This document shows, piece by piece, positions 47,174 through 56,232 of a stretch of 64,000 nt of DNA. Origin of the DNA: Micromonospora marina (lineage in GTDB: Bacteria > Actinomycetota > Actinomycetes > Mycobacteriales > Micromonosporaceae); contig NZ_FMCV01000001.1 in assembly GCF_900091565.1 (NCBI RefSeq), positions 248,001-312,000 on the forward strand. Direction: 5' to 3'. Under the pieces are notes generated by a model. That model was not told the DNA's origin. It saw nothing but the letters and a program-made list of their open reading frames with translations, and searched no databases. Position numbers and translations under genes: made by a program. Positions within the stretch are counted from its first letter, which is position 1. Every line of letters begins with the position of its first letter.

Positions 47174-48406
47174 GTGGATCTCGACCAGCTCGCCGCGCTG
47201 CGTACCCCCGAGGGGTCGGCGGCGCTCGCCGCGGCCGAGCGGGTGGCCGGCGGCGACCCGCTGGCGGCGGCGGCCGCGCTGCGCTCGGCCGGCATCCCCG
47301 GCGGACTCGCCGCGGCGGCGCTGACCCAGGCGGAGCTGCGCCGCCGCGCGGACGGCAAGTTCGGCGCGGCGGCGGCCGGGATGCTCCTCACCCGGGCCGG
47401 GCTGGAGCAGGCCACCCGCCGCGCGGTCGCCGACCGGCGCGCGGCACGGCTGCGCGCCGCGGGCGTGACCACGCTGGCCGACCTGGGGTGCGGCCTCGGG
47501 GCGGACGCGCTCGCCGCGGCCCGCGCCGGCATCCGGGTGTACGCGGTGGAGGCCGACCCGGTGACCGCCACGATGGCCGCCGCGAACGCCGAGGCGGCCG
47601 GGCTCGCCGACCTGGTGACGGTCGAGTGCGGTGACGCCACGGCGTTCGACGTGAGCGGGGTCGACGCGGTGTTCTGCGATCCGGCGCGGCGGCGGGCCGG
47701 CACCGGCCGGCGCGTCTTCGACCCGAACGCCTACTCGCCGCCGTGGGACTTCGTCACCGGCCTGGCCGCGCGGGTGCCGCGCACCGTGGTGAAGGTGGCG
47801 CCCGGACTGGACCACGCGCTGATCCCGGCGGGCGCGGAGGCGGAGTGGGTCAGCGTCGACGGCGACCTGGTCGAGGCGGCGCTCTGGTGCGGCGACCTGG
47901 CCGCCGTCCCGCGCCGCGCCACACTGCTGCGCGAGAAGGAAGGGCCCCTTCTTAACGCCTCAGGTAGTAAAAGGGTCCCCTCCTATCACCTCACCGGAAC
48001 CGGCGCGGTCGAGGCGCCGGTGGGACCGGTGCGGCGGTTCCTCTACGACCCGGACCCGGCGGTGGTGCGCGCGCACCTGATCGCCGAGCTGGCCGCCGAC
48101 CTGGACGCCACGCTCGCCGACCCGTCGATCGCCTACCTGTACGCCGACGAGGCCCGGCCCACTCCGTTCGCCCGCTGCCTGGAGATCACCGACGTGCTGC
48201 CGTTCTCGCTGAAGCGGCTGCGCGCCCTGCTGCGGGAGCGGCGGGTCGGCCGGGTCGAGATCCGCAAGCGCGGTTCGGCGCTGGAGCCGGAGAAACTGCG
48301 CCGCGACCTGCGGCTGTCCGGCGACGAGGCGGCGAGCCTGGCGCTGACCCGGGTGGCGGGCGATCCCACGGTGCTCGTCTGCCGGCCGGCTCCGGCCGGC
48401 GGTTGA
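47174..48406 (+). CDS. Class I SAM-dependent methyltransferase with THUMP-like C-terminal domain
   Basis: 410 residues from GTG 47174. A helical N-terminal region (~1-90) precedes the Rossmann fold: SAM loop LADLGCGLGADAL, acidic VYAVEADPVTA, GDATAFDV, and FCDPARRRAG (motif IV). The C-terminal part (EARPTPFARCLEITDVLPF, VGRVEIRKRGSALEPEKLRR) is the THUMP-like domain of actinobacterial RNA methyltransferase-like proteins. Residues ~255-270 (EGPLLNASGSKRVPS) are encoded by a 46-bp inverted-repeat element inserted in frame. Divergent from groES and possibly touched by the distal CIRCE operator. RNA substrate unknown. Confidence 0.85.
   Translation: MDLDQLAALRTPEGSAALAAAERVAGGDPLAAAAALRSAGIPGGLAAAALTQAELRRRADGKFGAAAAGMLLTRAGLEQATRRAVADRRAARLRAAGVTTLADLGCGLGADALAAARAGIRVYAVEADPVTATMAAANAEAAGLADLVTVECGDATAFDVSGVDAVFCDPARRRAGTGRRVFDPNAYSPPWDFVTGLAARVPRTVVKVAPGLDHALIPAGAEAEWVSVDGDLVEAALWCGDLAAVPRRATLLREKEGPLLNASGSKRVPSYHLTGTGAVEAPVGPVRRFLYDPDPAVVRAHLIAELAADLDATLADPSIAYLYADEARPTPFARCLEITDVLPFSLKRLRALLRERRVGRVEIRKRGSALEPEKLRRDLRLSGDEAASLALTRVAGDPTVLVCRPAPAGG
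47938..47983. repeat. 46-bp inverted-repeat element inserted inside the methyltransferase gene
   Basis: Arms GGAAGGGCCCCTT (47938-47950) and AAGGGTCCCCTCC (47971-47983) pair at 11 of 13 positions around a core containing TTAACGCCTCAGGTAGTAAA. It strongly resembles a short intergenic repeat I recall from Micromonospora genomes. TAA and TAG triplets in the core fall out of frame, so the host gene stays open. Confidence 0.7.
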
Positions 48407-48447
48407 CCCGGCTCGCGGTGCCGCTGCGCGCGGGTTAGCTTGAGCCC

Positions 48448-48927
48448 GTGGCGGGCCCTGGCACTCCGGCGATCGCGTTGCTGAGCAAGCGGAAGATCGC
48501 CCACAGCACCCACACCTACGACGTCTCGCCTGATGCGCCGAACTACGGCGCGCTCGTCGCGACGGCGCTCGGGGTGGCGCCCGAGCGCGTGTTCAAGTCG
48601 CTCGTCACCGAGGTCGACGGCGGGCTGACGGTGGCGGTGGTGCCGGTGACCGGCGAGCTGGACCTGAAGGCGCTCGCCGCCGCGGCCGGCGGCAAACGGG
48701 CGACGATGGCCGACCGCGCGAGGGCCGAGCGGGCGACCGGGTACGTCCGTGGCGGCATCAGCCCGCTCGGGCAGCGCAAGCGGCTACCGACTGTCGTCGA
48801 CGCCTCCGCGCTGGCGTACCCGACGGTGTACGTCTCGGCGGGTCGCCGGGGGTTGCAGGTGCAGCTCGCACCGACGGATCTGGTGGCGCTCACCGGGGCG
48901 ACGACGGCACCGATCGCGTCCGCCTGA
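48448..48927 (+). CDS. ybaK: Cys-tRNA(Pro) deacylase (YbaK/EbsC family)
   Basis: 159 residues from GTG 48448. Single YbaK domain: ALLSKRKIAHSTHTYDV, ALGVAPERVFKSLVTEVDG with the catalytic Lys, VVPVTGELDLKALAAAAGGK, and GYVRGGISPLGQRKRLPTVVD, the family's GG.SP.G signature. It hydrolyses Cys-tRNA(Pro) mischarged by prolyl-tRNA synthetase in the cytoplasm. It follows the methyltransferase gene by 41 nt and may share its transcript. Confidence 0.92.
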   Translation: MAGPGTPAIALLSKRKIAHSTHTYDVSPDAPNYGALVATALGVAPERVFKSLVTEVDGGLTVAVVPVTGELDLKALAAAAGGKRATMADRARAERATGYVRGGISPLGQRKRLPTVVDASALAYPTVYVSAGRRGLQVQLAPTDLVALTGATTAPIASA

Positions 48928-49012
48928 GCGAGCTCGTGACGGTCCGTACGGGAGGGCTCCCCGGAGCGCGCTGTCCCGAGGGTGTCCACCGGGTGACAAC
49001 CGCGTTGCTGAA

Positions 49013-49031
49013 TTGTTACCGCCGCCAACAA
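49013..49031. promoter_or_regulatory. Candidate operator of the sugar ABC operon
   Basis: TTGTT (49013-49017) and AACAA (49027-49031) form an inverted repeat around ACCGCCGCC, about 100 nt upstream of the sugar-binding protein gene. Position and symmetry suit a ROK-type repressor such as the one encoded at the end of the operon; the link is inferred. Confidence 0.4.
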
Positions 49032-49129
49032 ACTTCTGACCTCGGCAGTCTTGCGGCGCACCGGAAGCGGGGAATACGTTGCCGGGCACAACAAAACACC
49101 ACTCCCCCACCTCCGAAAGGACCCTGCAC

Positions 49130-50233
49130 ATGCGCAAGGGCTTCCTCACCTTCGCGGCCGTCGGTCTGCTCGCGACCGGCAGCATGGCCGCCTGCGGTGA
49201 CAACGGCGGTTCGTCCGACGAGGCCGGCGGCTCCAACGCCAAGAAGCCGAAGATCGGCGTGATCCTGCCGGACAGCAAGTCCTCCGCCCGCTGGGAGGGC
49301 GCGGACCGCAAGTACCTGAAGGCGGCGTTCGACGCGGCCGGCGTCGAGTCCGACATCCAGAACGCGCAGAACGACAAGACCGCGTTCCAGACCATCGCCG
49401 ACCAGATGATCACCAACGGCGTCAACGTCCTGATGATCGTCAACCTGGACTCCGGCACCGGCAAGGCCGTGCTCGACAAGGCCAAGTCGCAGGGCGTCGC
49501 GACAATCGACTACGACCGGCTGACCCTTGGCGGCTCCGCCCAGTACTACGTCAGTTTCGACAACGAGGCGGTCGGCAAGCTCCAGGGCGAGGGCCTGAGC
49601 AAGTGCCTGACCGACAAGGGCGTCAAGAACCCGTCGATCGCGTACCTCAACGGCTCGCCGACCGACAACAACGCCACCCTGTTCAAGAACGGGTACGACT
49701 CGGTGCTCAAGCCGAAGTTCGACTCGAAGGAGTACACCAAGGTCGCCGACGACCCGGTACCCGCGTGGGACAACGCGCAGGCCGCGACGATCTTCGAGCA
49801 GCAGCTGACCAAGGCCCGCGGCAAGATCGACGGTGTGCTCGCCGCCAACGACGGCCTCGGCAACGCGGCCATCTCGGTGCTGAAGAAGAACAAGCTCAAC
49901 GGCAAGGTCCCGGTGACCGGTCAGGACGCCACCAAGGAGGGCCTGCAGAACATCCTCGCCGGTGACCAGTGCATGACCGTCTACAAGGCGGTCAAGCAGG
50001 AGGCGGACGCCGCCGCCGAGCTGGCCATCGCGCTGGCCAAGGGCGAGCAGAAGGACACCGGCCAGACGGTCAAGGACCCGGAGGGCGGCCGGGACGTGCC
50101 GGCCGTGCTGCTGGAGCCCAAGGCCATCTACAAGGACAACGTCAAGGACGTGGTGGCCGACGGCTACGTCACCAAGGAGGAGCTCTGCACCGGTGCCTTC
50201 GCCAAGCTCTGCACCGACGCCGGCGTGAGCTGA
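49130..50233 (+). CDS. Sugar ABC transporter substrate-binding lipoprotein (XylF-like)
   Basis: 367 residues from ATG 49130; signal peptide MRKGFLTFAAVGLLATGSMA with lipobox MAAC (Cys22). Periplasmic-binding-protein type I fold: KIGVILPDSKSSARWEGADR, IVNLDSGTGKAVLDKA, ATIDYDRLTLGG, and VTGQDATKEGLQNILAGDQC. These segments follow XylF-type D-xylose-binding proteins. It delivers the sugar to the ATPase and permease encoded next. A 13-bp hairpin follows the gene, likely raising its relative expression. The exact sugar is inferred. Confidence 0.88.
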   Translation: MRKGFLTFAAVGLLATGSMAACGDNGGSSDEAGGSNAKKPKIGVILPDSKSSARWEGADRKYLKAAFDAAGVESDIQNAQNDKTAFQTIADQMITNGVNVLMIVNLDSGTGKAVLDKAKSQGVATIDYDRLTLGGSAQYYVSFDNEAVGKLQGEGLSKCLTDKGVKNPSIAYLNGSPTDNNATLFKNGYDSVLKPKFDSKEYTKVADDPVPAWDNAQAATIFEQQLTKARGKIDGVLAANDGLGNAAISVLKKNKLNGKVPVTGQDATKEGLQNILAGDQCMTVYKAVKQEADAAAELAIALAKGEQKDTGQTVKDPEGGRDVPAVLLEPKAIYKDNVKDVVADGYVTKEELCTGAFAKLCTDAGVS

Positions 50234-50249
50234 CCCACCCGCCTCAGGC

Positions 50250-50289
50250 GGTGCCGCCCGGCACGGGTTCTCCCGGGCCGGGCGGCACC
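50250..50289 (+). terminator. Intercistronic hairpin after the sugar-binding protein gene
   Basis: GGTGCCGCCCGGC (50250-50262) pairs perfectly with GCCGGGCGGCACC (50277-50289). It lies inside the operon between the binding-protein and ATPase genes, as in the peptide operon at 16.9 kb. Confidence 0.75.
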
Positions 50290-50336
50290 CGCGCCGGACG
50301 GGATCCGAGACCTCCCTCCGCCCAAAGGAGAACCCC

Positions 50337-51149
50337 GTGTCCGCAACCCCCCTGCTGGAGCTACGCGGGATCGACAAGAGCTTCGGTCCCGTCCAGGTGC
50401 TGCGAGACGTCGCCTTCGCCGCGCATGCCGGCGAGGTGACAGCGCTCGTCGGTGACAACGGCGCCGGCAAGTCGACCCTGGTCAAGTGCATCAGCGGCAT
50501 CCACCCCACCGACGCCGGCGAGTTCGTCTTCGACGGCAGGCCGGTCAGCATCAACAGCCCCCGGGACGCCGCCGCGCTCGGCATCGAGGTCGTCTACCAG
50601 GACCTCGCGCTCTGCGACAACCTCGACATCGTGCAGAACATGTTCCTCGGCCGGGAGAAGCGCAGCGGCATCGTGCTCGACGAGCCGACCATGGAGCAGA
50701 TGGCCGCCGAGACGCTCGCCGGCCTGAGCGTGCGCACCGTGAAGTCGCTGCGCCAGCACGTCTCCAGCCTCTCCGGCGGCCAGCGCCAGACGGTCGCCAT
50801 CGCCAAGGCCGTGCTCTGGAACAGCCGGCTGGTCATCCTGGACGAGCCGACCGCCGCGCTCGGCGTCGCGCAGACCGCCCAGGTGCTGGAACTGGTGCGC
50901 CGGCTGGCCGACAACGGCCTGGCCGTGGTGCTCATCTCGCACAACATGAACGACGTCTTCGCCGTCTCCGACCGGATCGCCGCGCTCTACCTCGGCCAGA
51001 TGGTCGCCCAGGTGAAGACCACCGACATCACCCACTCGCAGGTCGTCGAGCTGATCACCGCCGGCCGCTCCGGCAGCCTCGGCCTCACCGGCGAGCCGGG
51101 CGGCAACGGCGCCGCGCCCGCCGACACCACCCCAGGAGCCGTCCGATGA
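50337..51149 (+). CDS. Sugar ABC transporter ATPase, single domain (XylG-like)
   Basis: 270 residues from GTG 50337, with AAAGGAG upstream. One nucleotide-binding domain: Walker A GDNGAGKST, signature SLSGGQRQTVAIAKAVL, Walker B LVILDEPTAALG, H-loop ISHNMNDV. Classical XylG/RbsA proteins have two such domains; this one has a single domain of the kind found in many actinobacterial sugar importers and should work as a homodimer. It overlaps the permease start (ATGA). Confidence 0.9.
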   Translation: MSATPLLELRGIDKSFGPVQVLRDVAFAAHAGEVTALVGDNGAGKSTLVKCISGIHPTDAGEFVFDGRPVSINSPRDAAALGIEVVYQDLALCDNLDIVQNMFLGREKRSGIVLDEPTMEQMAAETLAGLSVRTVKSLRQHVSSLSGGQRQTVAIAKAVLWNSRLVILDEPTAALGVAQTAQVLELVRRLADNGLAVVLISHNMNDVFAVSDRIAALYLGQMVAQVKTTDITHSQVVELITAGRSGSLGLTGEPGGNGAAPADTTPGAVR

Positions 51150-52405
51150 CCGCCACCGTCACGAAGAAGGAAGGCCCGGCCGGCGTCACGCCGACACCGA
51201 CCCTGGGCAGCCACGTGAACAACTACTGGCGCCGGGTCCGCGGCGGCGACATCGGTGCGCTCCCCGCCGTGGTCATGCTCGTCGCACTGGCGGTGGGCTT
51301 CTCGATCGCCCGCCCGTCGTTCTTCACCGCCGGCAACCTGGCGAACCTGTTCACCCAGGGCGCGGCGGTCACGCTCATCGCCATGGGTCTGGTCTTCGTC
51401 CTGCTGCTCGGCGAGATCGACCTCTCCGCCGGCTTCGCCAGTGGCGTCTGCGCTGCGATCCTGGCCAACGTGGTGACGGTGCTCGGCTACCCCTGGTACG
51501 TGGCGGTGCTCTCCGCCGTCGTCACCGGCGTGGTGATCGGCACCGTGCTGGGCCTGCTGGTCGCCAAGGTCGGCATCCCGTCCTTCGTGGTGACGCTCGC
51601 CGGGTTCCTGGCCTTCCAGGGCGTCGTGCTGACGCTCATGGACGAGGGCGCCAACATCGCCGTCCGGGACGACGTGCTCGTCGCGATCGCCAACCGCAAC
51701 CTCTCCCCCGTGCTTGGCTGGTCGCTGGCCGCCGTCGCCGTCGCCGGATACGCGGCCGTGCAGCTGCTGCGACACCGCAACCGGGCTGCCCGCGGCCTGC
51801 TCACCGACCCGATCGCGGTGGTCGCCGGCCGGATCGCCGGCCTGGCCGTGATCCTCGGCATGGCGGTCTACGTACTCAACCTGGAGCGCAGCCGAAACGT
51901 GCTCGTCGTCTCGCTCAAGGGCGTACCGATCGTGGTGCCGCTCATCGCGCTGCTGCTCGTCGTCTGGACCTTCGTGCTCCAGCGCACCAGCTACGGCCGG
52001 CACATCTACGCGGTCGGCGGCAACGCCGAGGCGGCCCGCCGGGCCGGCATCAACGTCGACCGGATCCGCGTCTCCGTGTTCGTCATCTGCTCCTCGATGG
52101 CCGCGATCGGCGGCATCGTGGCCGCCAGCCGGGCCAACTCGGTCGACCCCAACACCGGTGGCAGTAACGTACTGCTCTACGCCGTCGGCGCGGCGGTGAT
52201 CGGCGGCACCAGCCTCTTCGGCGGCAAGGGCCGGGTTCTCGACGCCGTGCTCGGTGGCGCGGTGATCGCGGTTATCGACAACGGTATGGGACTGATGGGA
52301 TACAGCTCGGGCGTCAAGTACGTGGTCACCGGCGTGGTGCTGCTCGCCGCCGCGACCATCGACGCGCTGTCGCGCCGGCGGGCCGCCGCCACCGGCACGC
52401 GCTGA
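51146..52405 (+). CDS. Sugar ABC transporter permease (XylH-like)
   Basis: 419 residues from ATG 51146, overlapping the ATPase stop by 4 nt. A ~40-residue cytoplasmic N-terminus is followed by about ten to eleven helices of the BPD_transp_2 family; GLVFVLLLGEIDLSAGFASG and YAVGGNAEAARRAGINVDRI (the loop that contacts the ATPase) are characteristic. The larger size and extra helices (about 200-260) match XylH rather than RbsC. It forms the sugar channel with the single-domain ATPase. Confidence 0.9.
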   Translation: MTATVTKKEGPAGVTPTPTLGSHVNNYWRRVRGGDIGALPAVVMLVALAVGFSIARPSFFTAGNLANLFTQGAAVTLIAMGLVFVLLLGEIDLSAGFASGVCAAILANVVTVLGYPWYVAVLSAVVTGVVIGTVLGLLVAKVGIPSFVVTLAGFLAFQGVVLTLMDEGANIAVRDDVLVAIANRNLSPVLGWSLAAVAVAGYAAVQLLRHRNRAARGLLTDPIAVVAGRIAGLAVILGMAVYVLNLERSRNVLVVSLKGVPIVVPLIALLLVVWTFVLQRTSYGRHIYAVGGNAEAARRAGINVDRIRVSVFVICSSMAAIGGIVAASRANSVDPNTGGSNVLLYAVGAAVIGGTSLFGGKGRVLDAVLGGAVIAVIDNGMGLMGYSSGVKYVVTGVVLLAAATIDALSRRRAAATGTR

Positions 52406-52422
52406 CCCGGGGTACGGGAACC

Positions 52423-53610
52423 ATGGCGGTGGCAATGCGCGCGGGCCCCAGTCAGGACGAGATCCGTCGGCAGAACCTGGGCGCATTGCTCCGCTACGTG
52501 CACGTCCACGGCGCCACCACCCGGGCCGAGCTGACCACAGCGCTCGGACTCAACCGCAGCACCATCGGCGCGCTGACCGCGGACCTGGCCGGCGCCGGTC
52601 TGGTCAGCGAGGGGACGCCGAAGGAGACCGGCCGGGCCGGACGACCGTCACTCGTCGTCCGGCCCGAGTCGGGGCGGGTCTACGCGTACGCGTACAGCGT
52701 CGAGGTGGACCGGCTGCGGGCGGCGCGCGTGGGGCTCGGCGGTGAGGTGCTCGACCGCCGGGAGATGGACCGGCCGCGCACACTGGTCGCCGGGGAGGCC
52801 GCCCCGCTGCTGGCCGGCGCGGTGAAGGAGATGCACCAGTCGGTGCCGCCGGACGCGGTCTGTGTGGGTGCCGGGCTGGCGGTGTGCGGCATGGTCCGCC
52901 GGGAGGACGGCCTGGTCCGGCTGAGCCCGACCACCGGCTGGGTGGACGAGCCGATCGGTGCGGCGCTCGCCGACGAGCTGGGGATAGACGTACCCATCAC
53001 GGTGGGCAACGTGGCCGACGTGGCCGCGTACGCCGAGCACGCCCGGGGCGCGGCGGTCGGCTGCGACAACGTCATCTACCTCTACGGCGACGTCGGTGTG
53101 GGCGCGGGCATCATCGCCGGGGGCCGGCGGCTGACCGGGCACGGCGGCTACGGCGGCGAGGTCGGCCACATGGTGGTGGTCCGCGACGGGGTGCGCTGCG
53201 ACTGCGGCCGGCGCGGCTGCTGGGAGACCGAGATCGGCGAGCACGGGCTGCTGCGGGCCGCCGGCCGGTCCGAGGCGCGCGGCCGGGACGCGCTGCTCGC
53301 CGTCTTCGACGCCGCCGACCGCGGCGACGCCCGAGCCCAGACCGCGGTACGGCAGGCCGGCGACTGGCTCGGCTTCGGCGTCGCGAACCTGGTGAACATC
53401 TTCAACCCGGAAATGGTCATCTTCGGCGGCACCATGCGCGACCTCTACCTGGCCGCCGCCGCGCAGGTACGCAGCCGGCTCAACTCGAACGGGCTGCCCG
53501 CGTGCCTGGAGCACGTGCGGCTGCGTACCCCGAAGCTCGGCGGCGACGCGGCGCTGATCGGCGCCGCGGAGCTGGCCTTCGAACGACTCCTCGCCGACCC
53601 GCTGAACTGA
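52423..53610 (+). CDS. ROK family transcriptional regulator (XylR-like)
   Basis: 395 residues. An N-terminal winged helix (TRAELTTALGLNRSTIGAL, then TADLAGAGLVSEG) is followed by a ROK sugar-kinase fold with GLAVCGMVRREDGLV, GDVGVGAGIIAGGRRLTGHG, and zinc-binding CDCGRRGCWETEIG. It lies 17 nt after the permease, so it belongs to the sugar operon and most likely represses it until the sugar binds. The palindrome at 49013-49031 is the candidate operator. No xylA or xylB is present in the window. Confidence 0.9.
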   Translation: MAVAMRAGPSQDEIRRQNLGALLRYVHVHGATTRAELTTALGLNRSTIGALTADLAGAGLVSEGTPKETGRAGRPSLVVRPESGRVYAYAYSVEVDRLRAARVGLGGEVLDRREMDRPRTLVAGEAAPLLAGAVKEMHQSVPPDAVCVGAGLAVCGMVRREDGLVRLSPTTGWVDEPIGAALADELGIDVPITVGNVADVAAYAEHARGAAVGCDNVIYLYGDVGVGAGIIAGGRRLTGHGGYGGEVGHMVVVRDGVRCDCGRRGCWETEIGEHGLLRAAGRSEARGRDALLAVFDAADRGDARAQTAVRQAGDWLGFGVANLVNIFNPEMVIFGGTMRDLYLAAAAQVRSRLNSNGLPACLEHVRLRTPKLGGDAALIGAAELAFERLLADPLN

Positions 53611-53694
53611 TCGGCCCGCCGATCCGTACCAGTGTGCGGACGGGCGGCCGTCCACGACACGCGTACCGGTCCGGACCGAGGAGGCACCGCAACC

Positions 53695-54432
53695 ATGGCA
53701 TCGCTGGAATCCGCACGCCGCAAGCTGGCGCACCGGGTGGTCCTGCTGCTCGCCGCACTCGGCGCGGGGATCGGTGTCGTTCCCGGGACGGCGCAGGCCG
53801 CACCCACTCCCGGCGTGCAGATGAACGCCGCGGACATGACATTGCTCAACGGCGTACGGCTGGCCGGGCTGTGGGAGATGCCGGCCGGACTGATGGCGGC
53901 CGAGAAGGGCCAGTCCGCCCGGGTACGCGAGGTCGGCGCGGAGATCGCCAAGCAGCACGCGGAGCTGGACGAGCTCGTGGTCCAGGCGGCCAACAAGCTG
54001 GGTGCCACGCTGCCGAGCGACCCGACCGGCGAGCAGAAGGGGTGGCTGACCGAGATGCAGAACGCCACCGGCGCCCGGTTCGACCAGATCTTCGTCACCC
54101 GGCTGCGGGTCGCCCACGGCAAGATCTTCCCGGTGATCGGCGCGGTCCGGGCCAGCACCCGCGACCCGATCGTGCGCAAGCTGGCCGAGGACGCCAACAA
54201 GTTCGTCAACGACCACATGACCATGCTGGAGAGCACCGGGCTGGTGCGCTGGCAGCAGTTGCCGCCGGCCGCGCTGCCGCCCGCGCAGAGCGACTCGCTC
54301 GTCGCCGCCGCCCAGGCCAACGTGGGCAGCGGCGGTGGACTCCAGGTCGGCACCGGGGTGGTGTGGGCGGTGTTCCTGATCGCGCTCGGCACCGGCGGGT
54401 ACGCGACCTGGCGGCTGACCCGCCGTTCGTGA
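53695..54432 (+). CDS. DUF4142 domain protein, secreted and membrane-tethered
   Basis: 245 residues from ATG 53695, preceded by GAGGAGG. N-terminal signal peptide ending near AQAAPTPG (residue ~40), a helical ferritin-like DUF4142 domain (about 45-185; NAADMTLLNGVRLAGLWEMP, KQHAELDELVVQAANKL, FVTRLRVAHGKIFPVIGAV, FVNDHMTMLEST) and a C-terminal helix (TGVVWAVFLIALGTGGYATW) followed by RLTRRS, a membrane anchor. Predicted extracytoplasmic; the family's role is not established. Stands alone between the sugar operon and the ABC exporter. Confidence 0.85.
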   Translation: MASLESARRKLAHRVVLLLAALGAGIGVVPGTAQAAPTPGVQMNAADMTLLNGVRLAGLWEMPAGLMAAEKGQSARVREVGAEIAKQHAELDELVVQAANKLGATLPSDPTGEQKGWLTEMQNATGARFDQIFVTRLRVAHGKIFPVIGAVRASTRDPIVRKLAEDANKFVNDHMTMLESTGLVRWQQLPPAALPPAQSDSLVAAAQANVGSGGGLQVGTGVVWAVFLIALGTGGYATWRLTRRS

Positions 54433-54483
54433 CCCGGTCGTCGAGCGGGCCCCGGCGCGTCCGCCGGAGCCCGTCGCGTGTCC

Positions 54484-56232
54484 TCAGCCGTGCCAGGAAC
54501 GCCACAGCGCGGCGTACGAGCCACCGGCCGCGACCAGTTCGTCGTGTGATCCCAGTTCGGTGATCCGGCCGTCGTCGACCACCGCCACGCGGTCCGCGTC
54601 GTGCGCGGAGAAGAGCCGGTGCGCGATGGCGATGACGGTACGGCCGTGCAGCACCGCCGCCAGCGACCGTTCCAGGGCCCGGGCGGCCCGCGGGTCGATC
54701 AGCGAGGTGGCCTCGTCCAGCACCAGCGTGTGCGGGTCGGCGAGCACCAGCCGGGCCAGCGCGACCTGCTGCGCCTGCGCCGGGGTGAGCGGGTGGCCGC
54801 CCGCGCCGACCGGTGTGTCGAGCCCGTCCGGCAGGGCCAGCGCCCAGTCCAGCGCGTCGACGGCGGACAGCGCCGCGCGTACCCGCGCCGGGTCGGCGTC
54901 CGGCCGGACCATTGCCACGTTGTCGGCGAGCGTGCCGATGAACACGTGGTGCTCCTGACTGACGAGCGCGACATGGGTACGCAGCTCGGCCAGGGGCATC
55001 CCGGCGAGTGGACGGCCGTCCACTGTCACCTCCCCGGCGCTCGGCGCGTGCACGCCGGCCAGCAGCCGGCCCAGCGTCGACTTGCCCGCCCCGGACGGGC
55101 CGACCATCGCGAGCCGCTCCCCCGGCCGGGGTTCCAGCGTCACGCCGTGCAGCACGTCGTGTCCCGGGCGGTACGCGTACCGGACGTCGTGCGCGGCGAG
55201 CCGGCCCGCGCCGCCGGGCCGGGCCGGCGCGGGGGATGCCGGGGCGCGCTCGTCCGGCTCGGCGGCCACCCCGAGCAGCCGGGCCAGCGACGCGCCGCCG
55301 ACCTGGAACTCGTCCAGCCAGCCGAGCAGCCGCTCGATCGGGTCGGTGAGCTGCTGGGCGTAGAGCGTGGCGGCGGTGACCTGGCCGAGGCTGGCCCAGC
55401 CCTTCAGGTGGAACCAGCCGCCGATGAGCAGGGTCGCCACCATCGGCACCAGGTAGCCGAACTCGGCCACCGGCCAGAACACGGTCCGCAGGTGGAGCGT
55501 GTAACGCTCGGCCGCGTACGACCGGCGGATGTCCGCGTCGCCGCGGGCCCGGCGGCGGGCCTCCTGACGCAGTGCCTCGGTGGTCCGCGCCCCGTCGACC
55601 GTCTCGCTGATCCCGTCGGTGATGTCCGAGTAGGCGGCGTTCTCCCGCAGGTAGCCCTGCGGCGCGCGGCGCAGGTACCAGCGCGTGCCGGCCCACAGCA
55701 CCGGCACCGCCAGGAGGCTGGGCAGCGCCAGCAGCGGGCCGGTCAGCACCAGCGCGCCGACGATCAGCAGCACGGTCAGCGCCGCGATGAGCGTCTCCGG
55801 CCCGGCGAACCGGACCGTGCGGGACAGCGCGGCGACGTCCCGCGAGGTGCGGGTGAGCAGGTCACCGGTGCCGGCCCGCTCGACCGTGGCCAGCGGCAGC
55901 GCGAGCACCCGGTCGACGAACTCCTCCCGCAACTCGGCGAGCACCCGCTCACCGAGCCGGGCCGAGGCCAGATGCGCGAAGCGGACCAGCACGGCCTGCA
56001 CCACCACGAACGCGGCGATGGCCGCCACGACCCGGTCCACTGTCGTCTCGGCGATGCCCTGGGAGATCCCCTCCACCAGGTCACCGAGCAGGCGCGGGGC
56101 GACGAGCCCGGCGCCCGCGGCGAGCGCGTGCAGGCCGAGCGCGGCGGCCAGGCCACGCGGGTGCCGGCGGATCAGCTCCCGCACGTACCGGCGGACCTGG
56201 GCGACGTCGGCGACGGGCAGCGCGTTGCTCAT
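54484..56232 (-). CDS. ABC exporter half-transporter with intact Walker motifs but degenerate signature
   Basis: 582 residues. Six-helix exporter domain (~1-310) then a nucleotide-binding domain with Walker A GPSGAGKST, Walker B LVLDEATS and H-loop IAHRL. The signature LSGGQ is replaced by LTPAQ (PLTPAQAQQVALARLVLADP). Its partner, overlapping by 4 nt, has the complementary defect, so the pair forms a heterodimer with one functional ATP site. It exports an unknown substrate; drug or lipid transporters have this layout. No neighbouring biosynthetic gene hints at the cargo. Confidence 0.9.
   Translation of the reverse strand: MSNALPVADVAQVRRYVRELIRRHPRGLAAALGLHALAAGAGLVAPRLLGDLVEGISQGIAETTVDRVVAAIAAFVVVQAVLVRFAHLASARLGERVLAELREEFVDRVLALPLATVERAGTGDLLTRTSRDVAALSRTVRFAGPETLIAALTVLLIVGALVLTGPLLALPSLLAVPVLWAGTRWYLRRAPQGYLRENAAYSDITDGISETVDGARTTEALRQEARRRARGDADIRRSYAAERYTLHLRTVFWPVAEFGYLVPMVATLLIGGWFHLKGWASLGQVTAATLYAQQLTDPIERLLGWLDEFQVGGASLARLLGVAAEPDERAPASPAPARPGGAGRLAAHDVRYAYRPGHDVLHGVTLEPRPGERLAMVGPSGAGKSTLGRLLAGVHAPSAGEVTVDGRPLAGMPLAELRTHVALVSQEHHVFIGTLADNVAMVRPDADPARVRAALSAVDALDWALALPDGLDTPVGAGGHPLTPAQAQQVALARLVLADPHTLVLDEATSLIDPRAARALERSLAAVLHGRTVIAIAHRLFSAHDADRVAVVDDGRITELGSHDELVAAGGSYAALWRSWHG

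Noticed and set aside
50486-51145. Upstream extension of the sugar permease frame
   Set aside because: It overlaps the ATPase gene in another frame; ATG 51146 with ATGA coupling is the natural start.
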